This document shows, in pieces, positions 1-7,532 of a stretch of 34,322 nucleotides of DNA. The stretch lies in contig JAKUUI010000021.1 in NCBI GenBank assembly GCA_022448485.1, positions 1 through 34,322 of the forward strand, read 5' to 3'. The position numbers and the translations under genes are program-made. The notes under the pieces were generated by a model. It ran no database searches and was not told the DNA's origin. It saw nothing but the letters and a program-made list of their open reading frames with translations. Numbering within the stretch: the stretch's first letter is position 1; each line of letters opens with the position of its first letter. This DNA is from SAR324 cluster bacterium. GTDB taxonomy: Bacteria > SAR324 > NAC60-12.

Positions 1-733
1 CAATTGTAGGGTGAGTTTTGGAAAGGACTTTTGCTTGTCCTTGTTCTAGATACGGTTTCAAGGATTGGAGATAATCCAGATAGCTTTGCAGATCGTAACC
101 GGTGGACATCAGCATTTCCAAAGCTTTTTGATCTGCATCTGCTTCATCTTCTTTGGAGAGACCTTCCTCCATCAGCATCTTAAATGCAAGGTCGTTAAGG
201 CGTTCCAGTGCAATTTTTGCAGTAAGAGTTGCTCCACCCAAAACCTGTGCAATTCCAGAAGTTAAAGAACGGTCTGTGCTTTGAAGTTTTAGTTTTCGGA
301 CAATGTGTTTTTGATTTACGTGTGCGAGTTCATGAGCCAGTACACCTGCAAGTTGTGCTTCGTTGCGCATCAGTTTCAATGCTCCACGTGTGACAAAAAT
401 ATAACCACCGGGAGCAGCAAATGCATTGATTTCATCCGTGTCGAGGATCCCAAAAAAGTACCTTAATTCAGGACGTCCAAGTTGTGCTGAAATACCAGTA
501 CCAATTTGGGATATGTAGCGCACCTTTCGCTCATCTCGTAAAATAGGATATTTACCAAGAATTTTTGCAGATACACCGCGGCCGAAATCAATTTCTCGCT
601 CAGTATCAGCTCCCTGGTTTTTCCAAAATATATGGTGAGCCCTTAATCGGAATTCCTGCGCCTCGCCCGATCCTGCAAAGACCAGGGAAAAAATAAAAAT
701 ATGCAAACACAGGTAGTTCCGGGAAACATTCAT
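1..733 (-). CDS. M48-family zinc metalloprotease, partial (C-terminus beyond window edge)
   Basis: This reads from an ATG at 733 off the left edge, giving 244 residues without a stop. Residues 1-26 form a signal peptide ending around GEAQ, so the enzyme should act in the periplasm. The zinc-binding HELAH motif (HExxH) lies at residues 134-138, and the downstream EADAD segment around residue 197 would supply the glutamate ligand. A late KTHPT motif near the cut end matches the conserved (S/K)THP segment of the family. Family members degrade misfolded envelope proteins, and some (BepA type) carry C-terminal TPRs that would lie outside the window. The gene starts 8 nt after the SH3-domain gene on the same strand, so the two are probably cotranscribed. 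No good Shine-Dalgarno is visible. The family call is firm; the BepA-type subfamily is not decided. Confidence 0.93.
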   Translation of the reverse strand, partial: MNVSRNYLCLHIFIFSLVFAGSGEAQEFRLRAHHIFWKNQGADTEREIDFGRGVSAKILGKYPILRDERKVRYISQIGTGISAQLGRPELRYFFGILDTDEINAFAAPGGYIFVTRGALKLMRNEAQLAGVLAHELAHVNQKHIVRKLKLQSTDRSLTSGIAQVLGGATLTAKIALERLNDLAFKMLMEEGLSKEDEADADQKALEMLMSTGYDLQSYLDYLQSLKPYLEQGQAKVLSKTHPTI

Positions 734-741
734 TTAGATTT

Positions 742-1278
742 TTACTCTGTAAATGTTAGAAACTGAACAGAATTTTCTTCATCTGTTGATTGTTTTTCTA
801 GCCATTCCAGTGCCACGTAATCTGTTTGATATGGACTTATTTTTTTCCCCTTACTATCCACTAGTCCTCTTACTCCAACTACTGCAGTAAAGGTGCGTAA
901 GCGTACTCTGCGTCCTGAAGCAGAATGCAGTCGAATTTTTTGACCTAAGATCAATTTTTTGATTTTAACGGGAACTTTTGTAATCTGACCCCTTAAAATC
1001 CAACCCTGATTTTCTCCTGCTTTAACTTTCTGCCAGATTCCTTTTGTATCCACGATAAACACTTCGCTACCACGAGACAGCTTTGTAAGTGTTTTGCCTT
1101 GAATTGATGGTTGTTCACGTAATACTGCCCCTAACCCTTTTATATAATGCGTCTCTTCTTTTGCAAAACTTCCAGAAGCAAAAACCATCGATGACAAAAA
1201 AACTACGACAAAAATTTGGATGATTTTCTTTTTGTGAAGTAAAAGAGAATTAAACTTTTTTTGAAGCAGTTCTGCCAT
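742..1278 (-). CDS. Secreted/membrane-anchored bacterial SH3-domain protein
   Basis: A 178-residue protein if the internal ATG at 1278 is used. In-frame alternatives are an ATG at 1326 and a TTG at 1353, which would add a second hydrophobic stretch; no start has a clear ribosome binding site. From the 1278 start there is a long basic n-region, then a hydrophobic core (QIFVVVFLSS) and a likely cleavage after SFA. The part VLREQPS...GWILRGQI is a bacterial SH3 (SH3_3) fold, a domain that usually binds peptidoglycan or peptides. The C-terminal 70 residues are basic and unassigned. It sits directly upstream of the M48 protease gene, suggesting a shared envelope role, but partnership is inference. 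Confidence 0.75.
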   Translation of the reverse strand: MAELLQKKFNSLLLHKKKIIQIFVVVFLSSMVFASGSFAKEETHYIKGLGAVLREQPSIQGKTLTKLSRGSEVFIVDTKGIWQKVKAGENQGWILRGQITKVPVKIKKLILGQKIRLHSASGRRVRLRTFTAVVGVRGLVDSKGKKISPYQTDYVALEWLEKQSTDEENSVQFLTFTE

Positions 1279-1353
1279 TTTTCTAAACAAAAGCAAGACA
1301 ACAAAGACAAAAACACCCAATCTCATGAAGCAATCTTCTAATATTGTTGACAA

Positions 1354-1928
1354 AAAAACGGTTCATGCGAGCTTAACATATTTTTTCTTTCTCCCGAACA
1401 TGAGGCGGAATTAGTTTCTAATTAGTGATTCTTTTAGAAAATAACTCTTTAAGATCATTTATTTCATTTTAAGGTAATAAATATCACTAATAAGCCTATT
1501 ATACAAGGAATTTACTGATATCGAGGGTTTTGAAGAGAGACATTCTATCTGTAAAATATATATTCATTTGCTGTTCGCTACAGCTAAGCGCTGTTTTTAA
1601 TGACGGGTGGAGGAGTTCTAAGTTAGCTTTGATCAGAGTCAGTTAGGTTGTCATGGATGCTGGACAGCGTTGCTGAAGATATCATTGAAAGGGGCTCTCT
1701 CCTTAATCTGTCATTTGAGGACACCATCCTTGAACCTACAAGCTTAGAGAGACGTTTTATGAGTTAATAAAACAATGGAATCAATGGGCAATAATTAAGG
1801 CAGGGTTGCACCTGATCAGACCTGAAATAGATATCAGGACAAGGTCATGTTTTGCCCCTGGTCAGTGCCTCACTTTTGCAGACTATGACTGAACCGGAGG
1901 TGACTTAAGGAGGGAGTTTGCTCAATTC
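1354..1928. other. Gene-poor stretch with inverted repeats and a short ORF remnant
   Basis: I see no convincing gene. A 9-bp inverted repeat (ATTAGTGAT at 1421-1429, ATCACTAAT at 1483-1491) flanks an AT-rich spacer. Three equally spaced GCTGT/ACAGC arms lie at 1570-1594 (separate entry). A plus-strand open frame of about 40 codons, ATG CTG GAC AGC..., runs from about 1660 to 1763 and could be a gene remnant. It matches nothing I can name. A CCTGAT...ATCAGG pair lies near 1809-1836. The region could also carry the promoter of the SH3/M48 pair. Confidence 0.4.
1570..1598 (+). terminator. Weak terminator/attenuator-like element with competing hairpins
   Basis: GCTGT (1570-1574), ACAGC (1580-1584) and GCTGT (1590-1594) are spaced by exactly 5 nt, so the middle arm can pair with either neighbour. 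The second hairpin is followed by a run of five T. Stems are only 5 bp, so function is uncertain and no upstream gene on this strand is evident. Confidence 0.25.
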
Positions 1929-2624
1929 TTAGGCCCGAATATTCACGCTAGTGTTATTCTGATTGATTTTAGTTGATTCTTGAAACCCCACCAAACCACC
2001 TAAATCTTTGATCATTTCCAACATTCCAAAGAGCAGTTTTTCTTCCCCGTTATCCTTCATTGAATTAGCAAAGGAGCGGTGCACACTCTCCGTGGATTCC
2101 ATCAGTCCTGCAAATTTTGGATTCTTCAGCAGGGCAAAAGCCTTGAGATAGTTTTCAGGATCTTGCATCAGGTCGCTAATTTCATCGCCCAAATCGTTAA
2201 TGTCATCCAAGGCAAAACTTTTATATTCCGGAAGTTCTTTAATTTTTCTTATCGACTCACTGTTTAATTCCCGAATGCGGTAGTCCACAGTTTTGCCGAA
2301 TTGCTCTGAGGCTTTTGAAGTGAGCTCTTCCCGTTTGGCAACATTTTCAAAACCCGAAACAACCATGCCGTATGAGCGGCGCATAGTCATGGTACTTCCG
2401 TGAGAATCTGCTCTGAGAATGTTGTTTAGTTCAGGATTGGGCGGTATATTTTTCTGACCCAGTTTTGAGTTCCTGGGGGAACGGGATTCTTTTTTTGAGA
2501 CCGAATTTTGTGTTTTATTATCTCCTTCTTTTTTTTCAGCAGGAGCTTTTGGCCTTTCCGAACTGTTCTTATTTGCCGCCGGTGGTGTTTTTGGAGATAC
2601 TTTCATGATTACTGTTTCGGTCAT
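1929..2624 (-). CDS. Hypothetical protein, Pro/Lys-rich N-terminus and helical C-terminus
   Basis: 231 residues from an ATG at 2624; a second in-frame ATG at 2606 is also possible. I do not recognise the family. Residues 1-70 are rich in Pro, Lys, Ser and Asn and look disordered. Residues 80-215 look mostly alpha-helical (GFENVAKREELTSKASEQF, then acidic/hydrophobic helices around DDINDLGDEISDLM). The tail is polar. There is no signal peptide and no membrane segment, so it is probably cytoplasmic or exported by a non-Sec route. A sigma54-like element (2652-2667, minus) lies 28 nt upstream of the start and resembles the one before flgI, hinting at coexpression with flagellar genes; that is inference. 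Confidence 0.75.
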   Translation of the reverse strand: MTETVIMKVSPKTPPAANKNSSERPKAPAEKKEGDNKTQNSVSKKESRSPRNSKLGQKNIPPNPELNNILRADSHGSTMTMRRSYGMVVSGFENVAKREELTSKASEQFGKTVDYRIRELNSESIRKIKELPEYKSFALDDINDLGDEISDLMQDPENYLKAFALLKNPKFAGLMESTESVHRSFANSMKDNGEEKLLFGMLEMIKDLGGLVGFQESTKINQNNTSVNIRA

Positions 2625-2651
2625 CAGAAATGCGGGTTGCTCTCCGTGTTA

Positions 2652-2667
2652 TACAAGAATCCAGCCA
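2652..2667 (-). promoter_or_regulatory. Sigma54-like promoter element upstream of the 231-residue protein
   Basis: The minus strand reads TGGCTG-N5-TTGTA, the -24/-12 spacing of sigma54 promoters, with T in place of the usual C at -12. Transcription would start near 2640, leaving a leader of about 16 nt before the ATG at 2624. Confidence 0.35.
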
Positions 2668-2766
2668 AATTGACCTATTTTGACTTGAGACTCCATGCTC
2701 TGGCAATGCACACTAGAAATTTAAACTGGGCTATCTGAGAACAACAGAACAAACACCTCTGTATCA

Positions 2767-3188
2767 TTGAAAAATTCAGCATGTTTTTTTGCGCGTTTAA
2801 TGGTCTGTTTAGTCGGTCTTGGATTAAGTCTCACCCTGATTCTGATTTCTTCGCAAGTTATGGCAGATGAAGGATAGGCGCTTCCCAAGAACAGGAAGAA
2901 AATCTCGCTCAAAAAAATGAAGATGTAAGTGAATGATGGAGATACCTTATACAATGGACGCTTTGTGTGGGTGCGGGGATAGATTAAAAAAATTCAGCAG
3001 TTGTGAAAAGGTGCACAACTTATTTTTTTGGAACACCGCCGAATGAAAAATGGACTGCCGGTAATCAGTTTTGAAAATCAACGGTACTGGCTGGGACTGG
3101 GGAAAATGCGCAAATTTTTAACTTTGTACAAGCAGAAGCAGTGGCAAAGAAAACTGCATCGGTCTTTGCGTTCAGATTAATTACCTAA
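2767..3188 (+). pseudogene. Decayed secreted-protein gene with multiple frameshifts
   Basis: A TTG at 2767 (or ATG at 2800) opens a convincing signal peptide: basic n-region, hydrophobic core CLVGLGLSLTLILI, then SSQVMADEG, broken by TAG at 2875. Protein-like reading continues in other frames: ASQEQEENLAQKNEDVSE, then DGDTLYNGRFVWVR, then ENQRYWLGLGKMR, and last NFVQAEAVAKKTASVFAF before a TAA at 3186. The final segment loosely recalls LPP20-type lipoproteins, but this is weak. The switching frames suggest a degenerating gene. Together with flanking sequence it fills the 2625-3392 gap; 3189-3300 shows nothing further. Confidence 0.4.
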
Positions 3189-3301
3189 ATCTGAGCTATA
3201 AGGAGGGCTTTAAGGAAAAGTTTTTCTTTTGCTATCCCGGGTTTGATCAAGAATCCAGATCTATGGTCAGGTTGAGGATAATCTTTGAAGAAATTCCCCT
3301 G

Positions 3302-3330
3302 CATTCCCGCGTGCGCGGGCGTGAATGACA
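3302..3330. repeat. Dispersed palindromic repeat (CATTCCCGCG...type)
   Basis: CATTCCCGCG is followed by TG, CGCGGG, then CGTGAATGACA. The core arms CCCGCG (3306-3311) and CGCGGG (3314-3319) are perfectly complementary, and the outer ATTC/GAAT flanks extend the dyad with a 3-nt asymmetry. It resembles the short GC-rich intergenic palindromes scattered in many proteobacterial genomes. Only one copy is visible in this window. Confidence 0.55.
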
Positions 3331-3392
3331 ATTAAGCGAGAATGGCAACTTTTTATCTAATTTGTCCTATTTAAATGGGTGGATTTTTGAAA

Positions 3393-3875
3393 ATGCCAAT
3401 CAAATTTCAGTATGGTCTAAAATATCTAACCAAGTTGATGGGAGCAATAATTATGTTGTGGGGAATTAGTGGATGCTCTGGAAGCCGTCCAGAAAATCTT
3501 GGCCTGAAAAACAATCTGCTCGCAGCTTGTCCCGAAAGCCCGAATTGCGTTTTGAGCCAAAAGAGCGATCCAAAACATCAAATTCAGCCTATACGCTATG
3601 CGGGCTCTTTAGAAGATACAAAAGATATACTCAACCATGTTATTCGGTCCATGGACGATACACGTATTATCACGCAAAATGCAGTCTATTGGCATATCGA
3701 ATTCACTACACGCTGGCTTCGTTTTATTGATGATGTTGAGTTTTATTTTGTTGAATCCGAAGCACTGATTCATCTGCGTTCGGCATCTCGTCTGGGATAT
3801 TGGGACTTTGGAGTCAACCGGAAAAGGATGAAGGCAATCCGATCCCAGTTTGAAAAATTGGCAAAGGATAGCTGA
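3393..3875 (+). CDS. DUF1499-family lipoprotein
   Basis: 160 residues from the ATG at 3393, chosen over the in-frame ATG at 3375 because GGTGGA lies upstream of it and it gives a normal lipoprotein signal. The lipobox ISGC ends at Cys28, so the protein should be lipid-anchored. The DUF1499 hallmarks follow in order: CPESPNCV, a YWHIEFTTRWLRF segment, the acidic DDVEF motif, then HLRSASRLGYWDFGVNRKR near the C-terminus. The biochemical function of this family is unknown. Its stop codon lies 2 nt from the stop of the convergent small lipoprotein gene, so transcription of the two converges. Confidence 0.9.
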   Translation: MPIKFQYGLKYLTKLMGAIIMLWGISGCSGSRPENLGLKNNLLAACPESPNCVLSQKSDPKHQIQPIRYAGSLEDTKDILNHVIRSMDDTRIITQNAVYWHIEFTTRWLRFIDDVEFYFVESEALIHLRSASRLGYWDFGVNRKRMKAIRSQFEKLAKDS

Positions 3876-3877
3876 AC

Positions 3878-4081
3878 CTAGCGCATTTTATTCAGCAGGT
3901 CACCATCTGAATTTTTATAATAGTCTTGATTACGCTTTAGAGTTCCGCTGAGAGTAGAAGGTGCATCTGGTCCGGATGCATAATTTTGCTGTTGGGCCTC
4001 TTCAGTTCTGTTCCAGTTGCATGCTGTCAGCAGTGTCAGGGCGGCTCCGAAAAACAGGATCATTGTCAAATTGATCTTCAT
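3878..4081 (-). CDS. Small lipoprotein of unknown function
   Basis: 67 residues from an ATG preceded by AAAGGAAAA, one of the clearer ribosome binding sites in the window. A basic start, a hydrophobic core and the lipobox LTAC (Cys21) mark it as a lipoprotein. The mature part of 46 residues is polar (Gln/Asn/Ser rich, ending DGDLLNKMR) with no recognisable domain. It is transcribed divergently from the lipid kinase gene, with 108 bp between their starts. A structural envelope role is possible, but nothing in the sequence shows it. Confidence 0.78.
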   Translation of the reverse strand: MKINLTMILFFGAALTLLTACNWNRTEEAQQQNYASGPDAPSTLSGTLKRNQDYYKNSDGDLLNKMR

Positions 4082-4189
4082 TCAGTTTTCCTTTAGTTTA
4101 ATTTACTCAATGTTGTTCACACTTTTACTCTAAAAAATTCTGTCTCTTGACGCAAGTTTTTTGTCAAAAACCGTTCTAGAGTTAAATTA

Positions 4190-5113
4190 ATGAAGACCAC
4201 CGTCATTGTTAATCCTCGAGCAGGAAATGGTCGAACCGGAAAGATTTGGCCGCAAATTGAGTCGGCTTTAATTAATAGCATTGGTCCTTTTCAAACAAAG
4301 CAGACGTCTTGTCGTGGCGATGCCATTCATTTGACTCGTCAGGTTCTGGATGAGGGAACAGGTAGAATAGTGGCGATTGGTGGAGATGGTCATCTGAACG
4401 AAGTGCTGAACGGTTTTATTGAAAATGATGTTCCGGTTAATCCTGAAGCAAGATTGAGTTTTGTGATGACCGGAACGGGTTGTGATTTTCAACGTTCTTT
4501 TGATATTTCCGGCAAGTGGCAGGCAACATCAGAAAAGCTGAAAGATGCTCAAGTCCGTAAAATTGATATTGGTAAAGTCACATATACTGCGGCAGATAAG
4601 TCGCAGCAAATTCGTTATTTTGACAATATTGCGAGTTTCGGACTAAGCGGAGCTGTAGATCATTGCATTGAACACTCGCGACTGCGCAATTTCTTTGGTG
4701 GCACGCTGCTGTTTTTGTGGGCCACTATCAAAACAGTCTTCACCCACCCAAATCAGAACATTAGTTTCCGTATTGACGATGGACCGGGAGAAAAAATTCG
4801 GACAAGGCTGGGTTTATTAGCAAACGGACGTTTTTTTGGTGGTGCAATGTATGCTGCTCCGGAAGCGGAACTGGACGACGGTTTACTCGATTTGTTAATC
4901 CTGAAAGAAATTTCTGTGGCAAAATTTCTGTGGCATTTACCGAAAATATACAAAGGAACACATCTGCAGATACCAGAAATATTTTACCAAAAAGTGAGAA
5001 AATTCACGGCTGAAAGTTCTGAACAAGTTATCCTGGATATTGATGGCGAGTCTCCGGGTTGTTTGCCAGCATCTTTTGAAGTCTTGCCGAAGATTTTGAA
5101 TCTGCAAATCTGA
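4190..5113 (+). CDS. Diacylglycerol kinase catalytic-domain protein (YegS/BmrU-like lipid kinase)
   Basis: 307 residues. The N-terminal NPRAGNG segment (residues 8-14) and the GGDGHLNEVLNG motif (residues 64-75) are the nucleotide-binding signatures of the DAGK/sphingosine-kinase fold. The usual GTGNDFAR loop reads GTGCDFQRSF, so the Asn is replaced by Cys. The C-terminal beta-sandwich half is present, including GLLANGRFFGGAMYAAPEAELDDG split over residues 208-231, and LDIDGE near the end. The enzyme would phosphorylate a lipid hydroxyl using ATP at the membrane; the substrate cannot be read from sequence. There is no membrane segment. The ATG overlaps an AT-rich leader with no Shine-Dalgarno. 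Confidence 0.9.
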   Translation: MKTTVIVNPRAGNGRTGKIWPQIESALINSIGPFQTKQTSCRGDAIHLTRQVLDEGTGRIVAIGGDGHLNEVLNGFIENDVPVNPEARLSFVMTGTGCDFQRSFDISGKWQATSEKLKDAQVRKIDIGKVTYTAADKSQQIRYFDNIASFGLSGAVDHCIEHSRLRNFFGGTLLFLWATIKTVFTHPNQNISFRIDDGPGEKIRTRLGLLANGRFFGGAMYAAPEAELDDGLLDLLILKEISVAKFLWHLPKIYKGTHLQIPEIFYQKVRKFTAESSEQVILDIDGESPGCLPASFEVLPKILNLQI

Positions 5114-5142
5114 GAGCTAAATATCAATTTACATAAACAAAT

Positions 5143-5943
5143 TTAAGAGAGGTCTCGCAGGCGCTTCAGCAAAAGTTGATGGCGGGAATTGAATAATGCC
5201 CTGAAGGCCAAAACAACGACTAGCGTTGCACCTAAGGCTGCTCCAGAGGCAATGACAAAAATCATCATTATTTGGTAGCGTACGGCTTCTCCTGGACTGA
5301 CTCCAGCCAATATTTGACCGGTCATCATTCCCGGCAAACTTACAATTCCCATCACCATCATCGAATTGAGCGTGGGAATCATGCTTGTTCGCAGTGCATC
5401 TCGAATTAAGTCATGCGCGGCTTCCCAGGATGTTGCTCCTAGACTGAGCAGCATTTCTACTTCTTTCCTACGCACAGACAAGCTGTCCATAAAACGTTCC
5501 AGGGCCAGTGAAATCCCGTTTAGAGTATTTCCTAAAACCATGCCAAGTAGAGGGAAAAGGTACTGGGGAGAATACCAGGGATCAATTTGTAAAATGCCAG
5601 AAAGTGCAAAAAACACTACAAAGAAAGCTGCCCCCAGGATTGAAATGAAACTATTTAAATAAATCGTGGAAAATCGTTTTTGCGTACGTCCAACCGCAGT
5701 GATGGAAGCGATTGTTGTCATAAACAATGCAACTCCAAGGATCCAAGACGTATTATTGAGTGCAAAAACCCAATCTAATAAGAAACCGACAAGCAGCAAT
5801 TGACCCGCCATTCTCAGTGAACCAATACTCCACTGTTTTGCCAACCCAAGTTTTAAAATCAGCGACAAGCCAATATTGACAGCCATCAAGACTGACGCAA
5901 TTAGCAATTGTCCAGTAGTGAGAAAGATATAATTAGTTTCCAT
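5143..5943 (-). CDS. fetB: FetB-like ABC transporter permease (UPF0014 family)
   Basis: 266 residues with about seven hydrophobic segments. Family hallmarks include GNTLNGISLALERF, LSLGATSWEAAHDLIRDALR and the NSMMVMGIVSLPGMMTGQILAG segment. In E. coli the FetAB pair is linked to iron export and resistance to oxidative stress; transport of iron here is inferred from family membership. Its start overlaps the 3' end of the ATP-binding subunit gene by 11 bp, so the two are translationally coupled. It lies last in this two-gene unit. Confidence 0.92.
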   Translation of the reverse strand: METNYIFLTTGQLLIASVLMAVNIGLSLILKLGLAKQWSIGSLRMAGQLLLVGFLLDWVFALNNTSWILGVALFMTTIASITAVGRTQKRFSTIYLNSFISILGAAFFVVFFALSGILQIDPWYSPQYLFPLLGMVLGNTLNGISLALERFMDSLSVRRKEVEMLLSLGATSWEAAHDLIRDALRTSMIPTLNSMMVMGIVSLPGMMTGQILAGVSPGEAVRYQIMMIFVIASGAALGATLVVVLAFRALFNSRHQLLLKRLRDLS

Positions 5944-6742
5944 TGTCTGTGTCCAGGCAAAACGTGTTGTGGCACATTCTTCTTAATTGTTCTGGATTAT
6001 GGCTGACCCAAATCCAAGCACGCTGAATGGAAGCATTTGACGAATCTGGTTGGTTTTCAAGTAGTCCAGTCTGCCAATTTTCGAGCAGTTTTTCGGAAAA
6101 TCTGGTCAGTTCAGTGTCCTGAGATGCAGTAGGTTCATCAAGCAAAAGTACTTGCGGTTCCAACTGCAGTACCCGGAGGAGTGCGGCAATCTGTGCTTCC
6201 CCTCCGGAAAGGTCTTTTGCGGGACGTTGTAAAAATTCAGAATAATCACCTCCTCCTGTATTATCTGTAGTTATGGCTGGCAGCGGCAATTGTTCTAGCC
6301 ACGCTAGAATTTTTTCGCGGTCATACTGGCGATTTTGGTGTACTTTTAAGTGGAATACCCGTTTGAAATTGGCTTCAACAGTTTCGTCAAAAAAAGCGGG
6401 ATGCTGAGAAATGTAGCTGACTTTGGTCCTGTATTGAGGCATTTCCCATTCGTGCAGGGATTTCCCCTCAAAGTTTATTGATCCGTATTCGCCGGAAGGC
6501 CCGGAATCAATAACATCCAATCCGGCCAATGTCCGCAACAAAAGACTTTTGCCACTTCCTGAAGAACCGGTCAAAGCAAGTCGTTCTCCAGGATTTAAAT
6601 GAATATTAATCTTGCTCCAAATCCTGTTGCCTGAAACTTGACGGCTCAAATTTTCACCGGAAAGGACTGGATCAGATTTTTGACTTGTCCTCCGAGATGG
6701 GATGTCCGTAGAATGCATCACATTAGTCTTTTCTTTTTCCAT
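5933..6742 (-). CDS. fetA: FetA-like ABC transporter ATP-binding protein
   Basis: About 269 residues from the ATG at 6742. A TTG at 6769 would overlap the divergent gene's start, and an ATG at 6718 is a shorter option. The nucleotide-binding fold is complete: Walker A GSSGSGKS (residues 59-66), Q-loop SQHP (Q113), signature LSGGE (178-182), Walker B LLLDEPT (D202, E203) and a VSHNPEQ switch histidine. It should power the adjacent permease. A linker containing TGGGDYSEF sits just before the signature. Only 16 bp separate its ATG from the divergent HAD gene, so its promoter must lie inside that gene. Confidence 0.9.
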   Translation of the reverse strand: MEKEKTNVMHSTDIPSRRTSQKSDPVLSGENLSRQVSGNRIWSKINIHLNPGERLALTGSSGSGKSLLLRTLAGLDVIDSGPSGEYGSINFEGKSLHEWEMPQYRTKVSYISQHPAFFDETVEANFKRVFHLKVHQNRQYDREKILAWLEQLPLPAITTDNTGGGDYSEFLQRPAKDLSGGEAQIAALLRVLQLEPQVLLLDEPTASQDTELTRFSEKLLENWQTGLLENQPDSSNASIQRAWIWVSHNPEQLRRMCHNTFCLDTDNGN

Positions 6743-6758
6743 TTCAGTTTCCGTCTTT

Positions 6759-7373
6759 ATGCCAGACAATTATGCTCTTTTGCAGAGAAAGTACTGGATT
6801 TTTGATCTCGATGGTACGCTTACTGTAGCAGTTCATGATTTTAACGCTATCCGAAAAGAGCTGGGAATTCCGGAAAAACAACCCATTATTGAAACCCTGA
6901 AGTCTCTTCCGGAAAAAGAGTCTCTTCCGCTTCAGGTAAAGTTGCAGGAGATTGAAAAAAAACTGGCGCGGAACGCTAGACCCGCACCGGGTGCTAAAAT
7001 TTTGTTGGAAGTCCTGCATCGACTTGATTATAGTTTAGGCATTCTCACCTTAAACTCAAGAGAGAATGCATGGTTCACGCTGGAGTCTCTTGGATTAGAA
7101 CAATACTTCAGCGAAGACACCGTTATTGGACGCTGGTGTGAGGAACCGAAGCCTTCCCCAAATGGAATTCACAAGTTGCTCAGTCACTGGAAAGTTACAG
7201 CAAGTGACGCATTAATGGTGGGGGACTACCTTTATGATTTGCAAGTGGGACGAGCAGCAGAAATCGCGACGGTTCACGTTGATCCGAACGGAGCTTTTTC
7301 CTGGCCTGAACTAGCTGACATTCGGGTGAACTCGCTGGATGAACTTGCCAGTTTGTTAGCTGAAAAAAGCTGA
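6759..7373 (+). CDS. HAD-superfamily hydrolase (phosphatase-like)
   Basis: 204 residues from the ATG at 6759. Upstream in-frame TTG/GTG codons exist, but they extend into the fetA coding region and give a non-typical N-terminus. Motif I is DLDGT with nucleophile D16 and acid/base D18. Motif II is probably the Thr in GILTLNSRE, motif III the Lys in EEPKPSP, and motif IV GDYLYDL. The alpha-helical cap between motifs I and II (residues 28-80) matches phosphoglycolate-phosphatase-like enzymes. The substrate is unknown. It is divergent from fetA. Confidence 0.88.
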   Translation: MPDNYALLQRKYWIFDLDGTLTVAVHDFNAIRKELGIPEKQPIIETLKSLPEKESLPLQVKLQEIEKKLARNARPAPGAKILLEVLHRLDYSLGILTLNSRENAWFTLESLGLEQYFSEDTVIGRWCEEPKPSPNGIHKLLSHWKVTASDALMVGDYLYDLQVGRAAEIATVHVDPNGAFSWPELADIRVNSLDELASLLAEKS

Positions 7374-7532
7374 CAATATTCTGAAATCTTTTCGCTTGTC
7401 ACTTGCGACTTTCTCCTCTTTGGTGTTTGATAGCCCTTGCCTTGCACGGTTTCTACTGAGTAGGGAATCTAACTCCGGTCTGCTGATTCTGGCAGTTTTA
7501 TTGGTTGCACATAAAACAAAAGAACTGCAATG

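Noticed and set aside
1421-1491. Insertion-sequence or MITE end pair (9-bp inverted repeat)
   Set aside because: No target duplication and no transposase-like coding; could be chance in AT-rich DNA.
2721-2954. 77-codon minus-strand ORF with a hydrophobic start
   Set aside because: It is antisense to the better-supported decayed plus-strand signal-peptide gene and has no ribosome binding site.
7374-7532. tRNA-like gene between the HAD and tatC genes
   Set aside because: No acceptor stem pairing or T-loop GTTCGA pattern is present.
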